Part shown: positions 16,889 to 25,274 of the stretch, in pieces
Layout: each line of letters opens with the position of its first letter
Numbering within the stretch: the first letter of the stretch is position 1
Source of the DNA: a candidate division Hyd24-12 bacterium UBA6080
GTDB lineage: Bacteria; Fermentibacterota; Fermentibacteria; Fermentibacterales; JCC-6
DNA: 64,000 bases
Assembly (NCBI GenBank): GCA_002436025.1
Contig: DIXM01000008.1
Location: 1 to 64,000 of the forward strand
Direction of reading: 5' to 3'
The notes under the pieces: model-generated
What the model saw: only the letters and a program-made list of their open reading frames with translations
What the model was told of the DNA's origin: nothing
Database searches by the model: none
Translations under genes and position numbers: made by a program

Positions 16889-18334
16889 TCATCTTATCCT
16901 GACGCATCTCCGGGAAACCACTCCGTGGTCTGTTCGAAGCACCACGGTGTAGCAGCCTGTGGGAAGGTCTGCCGCATCCCATGTGGCATAGTGTTCTCCA
17001 GTGGTGGCAGCGCCTTCCTGAATGTGTGCAACTACCCGGCCGTTTATGTCAAGCACGAAAAGCGAAATATCGGACGACTCCGGCAGGGAGAAGTGTATCC
17101 CGGCACTTGATGCAACCGGATTCTCTGAAACAGCAAGAAGAGGCTCGCCAGCTGACAATCCAGCTTCGGCCTCATCAATCCCGAGCTGAATTGTCTTGTT
17201 GAGAAACACCTCCATCCGAAATGGTGATGAATAGGTATCAGATGCGGACACATAGTCAATATCCCCATCCAGATCAAGATCAACGACTGCTACTTGAAAA
17301 CTGTAGGGAAGATAGTCGTTGTAGTAGTCATAGGATAAGTTCCCGGTCCCATCGCCAAGCATCAGAAGGCTCCCGGCATCACCCGTAAAAAACGCATCAT
17401 TGTTGCCGTCAAGATTGTAATCACTGACATCGGTCTGGATTAGGACAGTGCCAAGATCGACCCAATGTCCGACTTCCTCGAAAAACCCCTGTCCATCGCC
17501 TGTAAAAGAAAACACTGAGTACGTTCCCAAACCCGCTCCAGGCGTTGATGCTATGTCAACGTACTCGTCATCATCCAGAAACCCAAAACCTAAAGTGCCG
17601 AAAGATGCTTCATTGTCGAAATCACAACAATAACCGACCCATGTGAAGGAACCATCACCGTTGTTCAGCCAGACTGAGAACTTCTGCCAGCAGAGAATAA
17701 CGATGTCATTATCACTGTCATTGTCTATGTCAACGCATTCAATCCCCATATAGCAAACATCATCTTCTGTAAAAAGCAATTCAGTAGCAAATCCCCCCGT
17801 TCCATCTCCCAACAATGCATAAACACCCTCCGCAACAATACTCTTCGTCAACCAGCCAAATGATATCAGGTCGAGATGTGAATCGCTGTTAATATCTCTA
17901 ATCAGAAAAACGCCTTCTGAATGACCTCCCGGACCAGAAATCTTGATTGGGTTCTCCAGTAAGCCTGTTCCAGAGTTCAAGTACAGAGTCAACGTATCAG
18001 TTTGAACTATTGTTCGCACCAGTACATCAATATCCCCGTCTTCATCAATGTCGGCTGATTCGATCCAGTCCGGGTCAATTGAACCGTATTCCTCTCCCAG
18101 TGTGAATGTGCCATCTCCCACTCCATAAAAAACGGTCAAGGTTTCTTTTTCGATATTGCCTACTACTAAGTCAGGAATGCTGTCTTCATCCAGGTACGCA
18201 GCTTCAATTCTCAGTTTCGTGGGCATTCCTGTTACTGTGTATGTCCAGTCGGGCGTCATGCTGAACACAGCCGAAGCCCGACCGCTGCCGACAGTGGATA
18301 GCACCACTGCCGGCAGCAGAAGGTTGAATCTCAT
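16889..18334 (-). CDS. Secreted FG-GAP/VCBS repeat protein with sorting tail, copy B
   Basis: A 481-aa near-twin of the gene at 15320-16750, roughly nine residues in ten identical by eye, with a 5-residue insertion near residue 168 (SIVAEGVYALLG against SVYAMLG). Signal peptide, propeller repeats with Asp-rich loops and C-terminal sorting tail are all intact, so both copies may be expressed. Differences are scattered rather than clustered. The ATG at 18334 corresponds to the start of copy A. It follows the zinc-ribbon gene (18432) on the same strand, with repeat copy 4 between them. Confidence 0.82.
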   Translation of the reverse strand: MRFNLLLPAVVLSTVGSGRASAVFSMTPDWTYTVTGMPTKLRIEAAYLDEDSIPDLVVGNIEKETLTVFYGVGDGTFTLGEEYGSIDPDWIESADIDEDGDIDVLVRTIVQTDTLTLYLNSGTGLLENPIKISGPGGHSEGVFLIRDINSDSHLDLISFGWLTKSIVAEGVYALLGDGTGGFATELLFTEDDVCYMGIECVDIDNDSDNDIVILCWQKFSVWLNNGDGSFTWVGYCCDFDNEASFGTLGFGFLDDDEYVDIASTPGAGLGTYSVFSFTGDGQGFFEEVGHWVDLGTVLIQTDVSDYNLDGNNDAFFTGDAGSLLMLGDGTGNLSYDYYNDYLPYSFQVAVVDLDLDGDIDYVSASDTYSSPFRMEVFLNKTIQLGIDEAEAGLSAGEPLLAVSENPVASSAGIHFSLPESSDISLFVLDINGRVVAHIQEGAATTGEHYATWDAADLPTGCYTVVLRTDHGVVSRRCVRIR

Positions 18335-18381
18335 CTTGTTATCACCATGAGCCTTCCGAGTATGCACAACTGATTCGTGTT

Positions 18382-18419
18382 CTCGCGCACATCATCTTCA
18401 GGTGCGTGAAGCAGGAGAT
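18382..18419. repeat. gmhA-3'-end repeat, copy 4
   Basis: Core identical to copy 1. Left flank shared with copy 3 (VCBS 5' flank). To the right the similarity stops within about 10 bases, next to the stop codon of the zinc-ribbon gene at 18432, which marks the far edge of the accessory region. Confidence 0.85.
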
Positions 18420-18431
18420 CTCGAAACAGGA

Positions 18432-18869
18432 TTAGTCTTCGGGGGTCCAGCCGTCGAAATCGGGGCCTCCCGCGGCCAGTATCTTCCTGAGGGCATCGCG
18501 GAACGTTTCGATGCCTTCGCCCTGGGCGGCTTCCGGAAAGCGCGACTTCCAGAGGTCCCAGGACCTTTTCAGGTCACCCGCCATCACGGTGGCCAGGTTG
18601 CCGTCCATCCTGGCCTTTTCGACCATGTCCTGGTTGTAGACCAGCATGTCGCTGGCAAGAACCCTGGCGAACCTTGCGGCACGCTCGTCGGTCTGGCGGC
18701 CCGGGTCCTGCACCGGCTCGGTGGAAGGTTCGGGGGCGTTCCCGGGAGTTTCGGGCTGCACGATGAAGACCTCGGCGCAGTTACGGCACCGGATCCGCTT
18801 TGCCTTGCCTCCCAGCTTCTCGGCGGCAATCTGGTAACTCTTTCCGCAACTGGGACATGTAACGACCAT
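18432..18869 (-). CDS. Zinc-ribbon (MJ0042-type) protein
   Basis: A 145-aa protein. Residues 1-37 are an MJ0042-family zinc ribbon (CPSCGKSYQI...RIRCRNCAEVF). A Pro/Glu-rich linker and a helical C-terminal domain (about 65-145, ARFARVLASDMLVYNQDMVEKARM) follow. Related proteins in delta-proteobacteria and FCB bacteria are uncharacterised. ATG at 18869 follows GGGAGGG and the gene begins one base after the aminotransferase stop, so it is the last gene of the pilus-rsmD-coaD run. Function unknown; the helical part may bind a partner. Confidence 0.75.
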   Translation of the reverse strand: MVVTCPSCGKSYQIAAEKLGGKAKRIRCRNCAEVFIVQPETPGNAPEPSTEPVQDPGRQTDERAARFARVLASDMLVYNQDMVEKARMDGNLATVMAGDLKRSWDLWKSRFPEAAQGEGIETFRDALRKILAAGGPDFDGWTPED

Positions 18870-18870
18870 A

Positions 18871-20040
18871 TCACACCCTCCCGGAGATGAAATCGCGGAG
18901 GCGTTTCACACCCTTCTCAATATCGCTGTTCGAAGCCGCGAAGGAAAGCCTTACGCACCCTTCGGCGCCGAAGGCGCTTCCCGGAATGAGGGCAAGCCCC
19001 TCCTCCTCCAGTAGACTAATACAGAAGGCGGCTGTGTCAAGTTTTCCGCAGGCTTTGGTGAGGTCGACGAAGACGTAGAACGCCCCGAGCGGTTCGGGAA
19101 AGGAAAGCCTTTCGTCCTGTGACAGAAGCGAGCACATCAGGTCACGGCGGGCATGGAAGGCACTGAGCATTTCAAGCCTCTCCTTTTCCGCCCTGCCCTC
19201 GACCACGGCGAGTGAACCGTACTGGCACATGGTCGGAGCGTTCGACGTGGTGTGCGACTGAATCCTTCCGGCCATGGCTGTCCACTTCGGGTCGGCAAGG
19301 GCGAACCCTATCCTCCAGCCAGTCATGCTCCAGGTCTTGGAAACGCCCGTGACCACCGCGAGCCTTGGGGCAAGGTCGGGTCTTGCGCGAAGAAGGTGCG
19401 GAACCGGCTTGTCTCCGTAGTGAAGGAACTCGTAGATGTCGTCGGAGATGACCCACATGCCCGAATCGGCAATTGCGTCGGCAATCTCCGATATCTCCTT
19501 CTCGCTGTGAACCCTTCCAGTCGGGTTGCTGGGCGAGTTGAATATCATGCCCCTGGCCCCTTCGGACGCGGCATGTCTGACCTCGGACGCTGTGAGGTGG
19601 TTGCTCTCTCCCGCCACCGGAACGCCCCCGAGCCTTTTCACCATCTCGGGATAGCTCACCCACCAGGGCCGGGGTATGAGTATCCTGTCGCCCTCGCAGA
19701 CGACCGCTTCCATGAGGTTTGCAATGCTGTGCTTTGCACCGCACGAAACGAGAACGCATGCCGGGTCGTCGAACACACCGTGAAGCGTTCCCCACTTCCG
19801 GGCAACGGCCTTCCTGAGTTCTGGCAGCCCCGCGTTGGCGGTGTAACCGGTCCTGCCCTCCCGCATGGCCTTTTCCGCGGCCTCGATGGCGGCGGGAGGC
19901 GACGGGAAGTCGGGCTGACCCGCGGACAGTGACACGATGTCCCGTCCAGAAGCCTTCAACTCGGCGGCCCTGGCGGTGATCTGAAGGGTCGCGGAACCGA
20001 GAAGTGATTCCGCCCTTGGCGCAAACCTGATGTCAGCCAT
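18871..20040 (-). CDS. aspC: Pyridoxal-phosphate aminotransferase, class I (aspartate-type)
   Basis: A 389-aa fold-type I aminotransferase close to the AspC/AAT-Ib group. It would transfer amino groups between aspartate (or aromatic amino acids) and 2-oxoglutarate. Visible: SAGQPDFPSP, TGYTANAGLPELR, NSPSNPTGRV, and the PLP lysine Lys235 in VSKTWSMTGWRIGF. ATG at 20040 overlaps the coaD stop by 8 nt; longer upstream frames run into coaD and lack family similarity. The substrate preference cannot be settled by sequence reading. Confidence 0.85.
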   Translation of the reverse strand: MADIRFAPRAESLLGSATLQITARAAELKASGRDIVSLSAGQPDFPSPPAAIEAAEKAMREGRTGYTANAGLPELRKAVARKWGTLHGVFDDPACVLVSCGAKHSIANLMEAVVCEGDRILIPRPWWVSYPEMVKRLGGVPVAGESNHLTASEVRHAASEGARGMIFNSPSNPTGRVHSEKEISEIADAIADSGMWVISDDIYEFLHYGDKPVPHLLRARPDLAPRLAVVTGVSKTWSMTGWRIGFALADPKWTAMAGRIQSHTTSNAPTMCQYGSLAVVEGRAEKERLEMLSAFHARRDLMCSLLSQDERLSFPEPLGAFYVFVDLTKACGKLDTAAFCISLLEEEGLALIPGSAFGAEGCVRLSFAASNSDIEKGVKRLRDFISGRV

Positions 20041-20521
20041 TCTTCCCACGCTCCTCAAGTGCCCTGCGAACGCAGGGCAGTACAAAGCTTGAAATGTCGC
20101 CGTCATGCCTGGCGATTTCCTTCACCAGGGTGGACGAGAGGTAGATATTGCTTTCGGAGGGCATCATATAGATCCCGGTTATCTCGGGGGCAAGGCGCCT
20201 GTTCATGAGTTGAAGCTGGAACTCGTACTCGAAGTCGGACATGGCTCGAAGCCCCCTGATGAAGACCGTGGCGCCTATTTTCTGCATATGGTTCACCAGA
20301 AGGCCCTGGAACGACTCGACAACGATGTCGCCAGCCAGTTCGGCCTCGGTGATCGAGCGCTTCACAAGTTCCACCCTCTCCCCTGTGCTGAAAAGGGTCT
20401 GCTTGGGTGTTGCGTCGGCCACGGCGACGATCAGATTCCCGAAAATGGGCACTGCCCTTTTTATTATGTCGATGTGCCCAAGGGTTATGGGGTCGAAGGT
20501 GCCGGGGTAGACGACTTTCAT
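20033..20521 (-). CDS. coaD: Phosphopantetheine adenylyltransferase
   Basis: A 162-aa protein, the standard CoaD length. It catalyses the penultimate step of coenzyme A synthesis, adenylation of 4'-phosphopantetheine. The nucleotidyltransferase motif GTFDPITLGHIDII with its HxxH-like element (TLGH) is at residues ~8-20, and the second motif EFQLQLMNRRL and SSTLVKEIARHDGD are typical. ATG at 20521 (MKVVYPG) is preferred to an in-frame extension. It follows rsmD with a 10-nt gap, the same rsmD-coaD order found in many bacteria. Confidence 0.95.
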   Translation of the reverse strand: MKVVYPGTFDPITLGHIDIIKRAVPIFGNLIVAVADATPKQTLFSTGERVELVKRSITEAELAGDIVVESFQGLLVNHMQKIGATVFIRGLRAMSDFEYEFQLQLMNRRLAPEITGIYMMPSESNIYLSSTLVKEIARHDGDISSFVLPCVRRALEERGKNG

Positions 20522-20531
20522 GCCAGTGCCT

Positions 20532-21050
20532 TCACACCCTTCTGATGAAAAGCCAGGAGCTTCCATACCTTCTCTTTTCCCAGCCATGCAGAACGTCCGC
20601 CCCGCCGGCTTCGGCCATGATCACGGCTCCGGGGGCGCAGATAGCTTCCCATGGCAGCGAACCGATCCACGAATATACTTCGGAAGCCCTGTACGGTGGG
20701 TCAAGGTAAACGGCACCCGGCGGGCCGGATAACCCGGTGAGATCCCCGGGCAGTGTTCTGCGAAGCGCTTCCCCGCGCTGCCGGCTCATGTGCTTTTCGA
20801 GGAACTGCAGTATCGTGTTGAGCGTCGCCTGGTTCGAGTCCACAAACACGCTCTTCGCCGCACCGCAGCTCAGTGCTTCGAGGCCCATGGCTCCCGTTCC
20901 GCAGAAAAGGTCCCAGAAGACAATGTCCTCAAGGTCTCCCCCCAGTATGCTGAACACCGCCTCCCTCATCATCGAGGAGGTGGGTCTCACACCGGAAGCG
21001 CAGGGCCGGAGGACATGGCCCTTCCATGTCCCCCGGCCTATTCTCGTCAA
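20532..21050 (-). CDS. rsmD: 16S rRNA (guanine-966-N2)-methyltransferase
   Basis: A 172-aa methyltransferase. Motif I DLFCGTGAMGLEALS, the N-terminal RPTSSMMREAVFSIL and the catalytic YLDPPY (normally DPPY) identify RsmD, which methylates G966 of 16S rRNA. It sits between pilQ and coaD, with 10-nt gaps on both sides, in one transcription unit. Confidence 0.92.
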   Translation of the reverse strand: MTRIGRGTWKGHVLRPCASGVRPTSSMMREAVFSILGGDLEDIVFWDLFCGTGAMGLEALSCGAAKSVFVDSNQATLNTILQFLEKHMSRQRGEALRRTLPGDLTGLSGPPGAVYLDPPYRASEVYSWIGSLPWEAICAPGAVIMAEAGGADVLHGWEKRRYGSSWLFIRRV

Positions 21051-21060
21051 TGTCTCCCGC

Positions 21061-22815
21061 CTAGTAGGGCCGGATGATGTGCGGGGTTACGAATATCACA
21101 AGCTCGGTGCTCTCCACGTTGTCGGACGAGTAGCTGAAGAGAAGGTCGCCCAGGAAGGGTATGTGGCCGAGTATGGGAACCCTTCTCCTGACAGTGGTCG
21201 TCTTGCTTCTCATGATGCCGCCGATGACTGCCGTGGCGCCGTCGTCGATCATCAGTGTGGTGTTGGCCTCCTGAGTGAGGATTATGGGCTGATCTGCGGA
21301 GGTGGACTCGCCGGAGAGGTCGCTCACCACGGGTCTGAGTTCGAGCGTGACGTTGTTGTTGGCGTTGATGTGCGGCGTCACTTCAAGGCTGACGCCCACG
21401 CTGTAGAGCTGGACGTAGGAGTTGCCCGACTCGTCCTGAAGTGTGAGGGGAACCTGCTTGCCGCTCATGACGAACCCCGTCATGTTGTCGCAGATCGCAA
21501 TTCTCGGTTCGGAGAGAACGTGCGCCATGTTCTCGGACTCGAGGTAACTGAGCGTGGCGTCGATGTCGAACATGTCGGTAATGGTGCCGAAGCCGATGCT
21601 GCCCACGGGGTCACCCACGGAAAGGTCGGTGTTCATCCCGCCCCTGGTGAGTGCGAGGTTGTCCGTGCGGTTCAGGTTGCCTACCGACCAGTCGATACCG
21701 AACTCGCGACGGGCCGTTGCGTCGATCTCGACCAGCTTGGCTTCGATCATCACCTGGGCGGTGGGGCTGTCGAGTATGGGAAGCATGCGGCCTATCTCGT
21801 TCAGCTTCCTGGGAACATCGGTGACGATAAGTGAGTTGGTGCGGGAATCGATGCTGATCTCGCCCCTGTTCGAGAGAACGCCCTGGGTTGCTGCCTGGAT
21901 GTCTTCGGCCTTGGCGTACCTGATTATGAAGACCTCGGTGTGAAGGTCCTGCAGGTTCTCCCGCTGGGCCTGGGTCGTGGCCATCTCGTTGACCTGGGAG
22001 TAGAAGTCGCTGCGTCTCGCCACTCTGAGCGTGTTGTGGCCGCTCTGGGTTGCCACAAGGTCCTGGCTGGCGAGAATTGCCGTGAGGGCGTCGCACCACC
22101 CGATGTTGCGAAGCCTGGCCGTCACGGTTCCCTGATAGGTCTCGGGAATGATGATGTTCATTCCGCTTACGTCACTGATTGAACGCATGACCGTTCTGAT
22201 GTCGGCCTCGACCACGTCGATGGTGATACGGCGGCCGCCTGTGCCGCTCCAGGTCACGGGGAAGCCGTCCTCAACATGTCTGCCGGACTCGGAAACCCTC
22301 ACCCCGGAGACGGTATCGCTGATCGTTGAGATGGTCGATCCGCCGACGGGGGTGGAGAGGGGTGGAACGCTTCCACTGACGACAATTGCCTCGGTCGACT
22401 GGGACGTGGCGGACCATGATGTGAAGGGGGTTCCCGCCGGATCGGTGAAGAGGGTCAACACCAGGCGGTTGTCTTCCTGAAGGCTTGTGCTGTAGTTGAG
22501 CAGTTCACCGTTCACGTCCACTATCACCCTGACAATGCCGTCCGGGGGAGCCTTGTACTGGCTGGTGCGGACGGCACCCACGCCGCCCCTCTCAACCGCG
22601 AAGTCGGTGGCCGGAAGCGCGTGGACCGCGTCCCCAAGGTCGATGACCACCCTCATCGGGTCGGTGAGGAGGAATTTCTCGTAGGTGATCGCACCGTCGG
22701 TGACGATGGTCACCTGGGTTCTGTCACCGCTGGGAACAACCGAGATGTCTGTCACCCTGTAGGCCATCAAAGGAACCCACAGGAGCAGAAGAAGCAAAGG
22801 GCTGATTCTTCGCAT
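21061..22815 (-). CDS. pilQ: Type IV pilus secretin PilQ
   Basis: A 584-aa outer-membrane secretin through which the pilus exits. Signal peptide (1-18), one AMIN domain (about 20-110), a low-complexity linker, an STN/N0 domain (about 195-260, VEADIRTVMRSISDVSG), a secretin N domain (VFIIRYAKAEDIQAA, PRKLNEIGRMLPILDSPTAQVMIEAKLVEI) and the C-terminal secretin barrel (about 385-584, ending PILGHIPFLGDLLF). It is shorter than proteobacterial PilQ (~700 aa), with a single AMIN domain. It overlaps the upstream PilP-like gene by one base (TGATG). Confidence 0.93.
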   Translation of the reverse strand: MRRISPLLLLLLWVPLMAYRVTDISVVPSGDRTQVTIVTDGAITYEKFLLTDPMRVVIDLGDAVHALPATDFAVERGGVGAVRTSQYKAPPDGIVRVIVDVNGELLNYSTSLQEDNRLVLTLFTDPAGTPFTSWSATSQSTEAIVVSGSVPPLSTPVGGSTISTISDTVSGVRVSESGRHVEDGFPVTWSGTGGRRITIDVVEADIRTVMRSISDVSGMNIIIPETYQGTVTARLRNIGWCDALTAILASQDLVATQSGHNTLRVARRSDFYSQVNEMATTQAQRENLQDLHTEVFIIRYAKAEDIQAATQGVLSNRGEISIDSRTNSLIVTDVPRKLNEIGRMLPILDSPTAQVMIEAKLVEIDATARREFGIDWSVGNLNRTDNLALTRGGMNTDLSVGDPVGSIGFGTITDMFDIDATLSYLESENMAHVLSEPRIAICDNMTGFVMSGKQVPLTLQDESGNSYVQLYSVGVSLEVTPHINANNNVTLELRPVVSDLSGESTSADQPIILTQEANTTLMIDDGATAVIGGIMRSKTTTVRRRVPILGHIPFLGDLLFSYSSDNVESTELVIFVTPHIIRPY

Positions 22816-24200
22816 CAGATACCACCTTCTTCATGCAGCCGCATCGAGTAGATGGTTGGAATGGAGGTTGTGGTTCCATCCTGCATCGCCGATCCGACTG
22901 TTACTTCCTGTACTACTATGACCTCATTGCTTGTGATCTCCGCAATGTGGGTGTTGTTCGCCAGAACGGTGCCCTCCTGGAGGATGTACGCGACCCCGTT
23001 GGCATCTTCCACCATTGCCTGATCCCCACCCGACGGATCAAGAGTGATTCCCACCAGATGAAGTTCCTCTATGCTCAGATCGCCCAGGGCCCGTCTGAGA
23101 TCCCGCCTTGCGGCAGGGAACTCTGTAAACGGATCCGGACGGCTGGATACCGACTCGTAGATCCGGAACACACCGCTTACCGCTACGCCGGACGCAGCAA
23201 CACCGGTTGCTCCCGCGGGGGGCTGGGCACCGGTCTGCCCGGCAAGGCTGAGCTCGATCCGGGCAAGGTCGTAGTCGGGCAGCCGGGTTTCCACCTGGTC
23301 GAGCCGCGACCACACCGACAGCCCCTGATCGGTCAGCAGCCAGATCGGGGATGAGCCGCTGGCGCAGATCTGCCTGGGGCGCTCCGAAAAGTGGCCCGCG
23401 AGCGGTGCGCCTCCGGGAAGGGAATGAATGCCGGTCTCGCTCATCACGAGAGCCGACTGGTGAAGGCTGCCCGGCCCGTGGGAAGCCCACTCACCGGGAG
23501 CTGTCCGGAGATAGACCGTGCAGCCGTCGCCTGCGTAAAAATCCTGCCCGTCGTGGGCGAGAACGGTCACGCCGTCAGGAAGGTCTTCGGTGCGATAGAG
23601 CCCGACCCTCGAGTCAAGCAGGGCCAGAGTGCCGTCGGTGTTGATCCAGGCCCAGTCCTGACCTGCGCTGATGAGCCCGCCCCGGGGAAGGACTTCACCG
23701 GGTTGGAAACTCTGCAGTGAATCGGTCTGGGGGTTGAGAAGGACCGATCCGTCCTGGAAAAGGACAAGAAGGTCACCGTCCGACGAAGCCATGTCGAGGG
23801 AGGGTGAGGTGGTCTGGAACGGGATGATCCGGGTCTGACCCTCGGAGACGATGATGGCCTCCTGCGGTGTGAGAAGGACCGGTTCGCCGGCGAGCAGGGC
23901 GAGATCGAAGGCGTCTTCCGCGTCCTGTATCCAGGCGGGGTTCCATACCCCTGTTTCCCGGGACCAGAAGAGAAGAAGCCCGGAACCGCCCAGCAGATGC
24001 GCGCCGTTCTCATCGGCCTGCATCGCGATGACCGGACCCGGTGTGTCCACTGAGAGCCACCCCGCAACCGCTTCGGGCTGCACGATGGTCACCGTGCCCC
24101 CCTGCGAGCCGGTGGTTTCCTCCCCGTCTCCGGGGCCGCACGCCGGCACAAGGAGAAGGAGGGCGACCGCGGCTGCAGGAACTGTAACGGTCTTCAGCAT
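22815..24200 (-). CDS. pilP: Lipoprotein with propeller-like domain fused to PilP-like C terminus
   Basis: A 461-aa lipoprotein. The start is ATG at 24200 with AAGGAGG upstream. The signal ends in a lipobox (LLLVPAC), so Cys would be lipidated. Residues ~50-320 consist of repeated Trp/Gly-rich strand blocks resembling a beta-propeller. The last ~120 residues look like PilP: RPDPFTEF, then LGDLSIEELHLVGITL, AMVEDANGVAYILQEGTVL, ITSNEVIVVQEV. PilP is normally a ~175-aa lipoprotein linking PilNO to PilQ. Position between pilO and pilQ supports the call. The extra N-terminal domain is unusual. Confidence 0.75.
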   Translation of the reverse strand: MLKTVTVPAAAVALLLLVPACGPGDGEETTGSQGGTVTIVQPEAVAGWLSVDTPGPVIAMQADENGAHLLGGSGLLLFWSRETGVWNPAWIQDAEDAFDLALLAGEPVLLTPQEAIIVSEGQTRIIPFQTTSPSLDMASSDGDLLVLFQDGSVLLNPQTDSLQSFQPGEVLPRGGLISAGQDWAWINTDGTLALLDSRVGLYRTEDLPDGVTVLAHDGQDFYAGDGCTVYLRTAPGEWASHGPGSLHQSALVMSETGIHSLPGGAPLAGHFSERPRQICASGSSPIWLLTDQGLSVWSRLDQVETRLPDYDLARIELSLAGQTGAQPPAGATGVAASGVAVSGVFRIYESVSSRPDPFTEFPAARRDLRRALGDLSIEELHLVGITLDPSGGDQAMVEDANGVAYILQEGTVLANNTHIAEITSNEVIVVQEVTVGSAMQDGTTTSIPTIYSMRLHEEGGI

Positions 24201-24222
24201 GATTTCCTGACCTCCTTCCCGC

Positions 24223-24780
24223 TCAAGGTTGCACGAAGGCCCTGAAGGTGAACGACGCCTCGATATTGTCGAACTTGCCCTCGGCTGCCTTCTGCTGATG
24301 GATTTCAAGGTTCGTGACGGCGCTCATGAGCATCTCCTGTGTGAGCTGGTCGAGAAAGACACCCAGCCTGTGAAAGCGCCCTGTCAATCTGACCTGCCAG
24401 TCGTAAACCAGGTACTCCCCCTCGGTGACGTACTGCATGGGGGTGAGGGACAGTATCGTGAGACCGCTTCTCCCGGCGCCGCCGGTGAGCATCTCCATGA
24501 CTGCCTCCTGGTCGTAGACCCTTGGAAGAAGCCTGTCGAGCGTGTTAAGCTCCTGAGTGTACATCTCGATCCTCTGTGCCATCATCGCAAGGTCCTCGGA
24601 GGTTCTGCTTCTGAGGCTCTGATGCTCGATCCTCCGCATTTCGAGGTTCTGCTCCTCGACGGCGATCTCCTCAGTGAGGCCCTTGGCCAGGAACATGAAG
24701 TAACCAACGACAATGGCCGCGAGAAGAAGAATGCCTATGATGAACCTCAGGACCCGCGCATCGCGAAAATCTATCGCCAT
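24223..24780 (-). CDS. pilO: Type IV pilus inner-membrane protein PilO
   Basis: A 185-aa bitopic membrane protein: short cytoplasmic start, one transmembrane helix (about 12-33), a coiled coil (about 35-80) and a ferredoxin-like periplasmic domain containing LPRVYDQEAVMEML and YDWQVRLTGRFHRLGVFLDQL, the usual PilO pattern. It forms the alignment complex with PilN (fused to PilM here) and PilP. ATG at 24780 follows AAAGGA. Confidence 0.9.
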   Translation of the reverse strand: MAIDFRDARVLRFIIGILLLAAIVVGYFMFLAKGLTEEIAVEEQNLEMRRIEHQSLRSRTSEDLAMMAQRIEMYTQELNTLDRLLPRVYDQEAVMEMLTGGAGRSGLTILSLTPMQYVTEGEYLVYDWQVRLTGRFHRLGVFLDQLTQEMLMSAVTNLEIHQQKAAEGKFDNIEASFTFRAFVQP

Positions 24781-24838
24781 GGTGAATCCTTTCGTCTTGA
24801 TACCGGGGTACCCGTGCCCTTCATGAGATCACGATCCC

Positions 24839-25264
24839 TTAAATGAACTCGGTGATGGCAATGTCCCACACCACCAGAGTGTCACCCGCGGTGACGGTGA
24901 AGGGGGATTCGTCGTACTCCCTGTAAGTGTAGGTCATTCCGAGAGCGTAGGCCCTGAGTCCGCAGGTTCCGGTTCCGGAGGCGCTGTAGCCGCCTATCCC
25001 CTCCTCACCCATGTTCGGGTAGAAGGGCACCTCCAGCATGAAAACCCCGCTGGCATTCGTGAGGGTCGAGACTGTGGGCATTGAGACGCTGTCAGGATTC
25101 ACATCAAGAATGATCATCGCCCCTTCGAAGGGGACGGTCATGGTCGAGTCGGTGTAAACCCGTCCCGTGATGTAGGCCCTGGTCTCACTGGTGCCGAAGG
25201 GATCGCAACCGGCTGTGAGCAGTACCGCTGCGACCACGACGAAGAACAACAACTTTCTTTTCAT
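24839..25264 (-). CDS. Small lipoprotein with carboxypeptidase-regulatory-like fold, in pilus operon
   Basis: A 141-aa lipoprotein: the signal peptide ends in a lipobox (LLTAGC), ATG at 25264 follows GAGGAG. The mature part (AYITGRVYTDSTMTVPFEGAMIIL..., TLTNASGVFMLEVPF) resembles a CarboxypepD_reg/Cna-B-like beta-sandwich (beginning GRV, with SGVF inner strands). It lies between pilM-pilN and pilO, a place where canonical operons have no gene, so it may be an accessory part of the pilus machine in this lineage. Specific role unknown. Confidence 0.7.
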   Translation of the reverse strand: MKRKLLFFVVVAAVLLTAGCDPFGTSETRAYITGRVYTDSTMTVPFEGAMIILDVNPDSVSMPTVSTLTNASGVFMLEVPFYPNMGEEGIGGYSASGTGTCGLRAYALGMTYTYREYDESPFTVTAGDTLVVWDIAITEFI

Positions 25265-25274
25265 GACTCCTCCG

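Larger units (their letters stand above)
15229..18381 (-). repeat. Tandem duplication containing the two VCBS genes
   Basis: The segments 15229-16797 (1569 bp) and 16798-18381 (1584 bp) are tandem copies, each starting with the 38-bp repeat core and holding one VCBS gene read leftward. The 15-bp length difference equals the 5-codon difference between the two genes. The copies differ at many scattered positions, so the duplication is not very recent and is not an assembly artefact. Confidence 0.85.

Noticed and set aside
15320..18334. The VCBS pair might be an assembly duplication.
   Set aside because: The copies differ at many scattered sites and by a 15-bp indel.
13741..18419. Four short repeats could be a CRISPR array.
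   Set aside because: Spacing is 1.5 kb, the units hold genes, and the repeat is part of gmhA coding sequence.
13741..18419. Integron cassette array with attC sites.
   Set aside because: No integron integrase in the window, cassette orientations differ, and the repeat lacks the GTTRRRY-type ends; it is kept only as an insertion hot spot.
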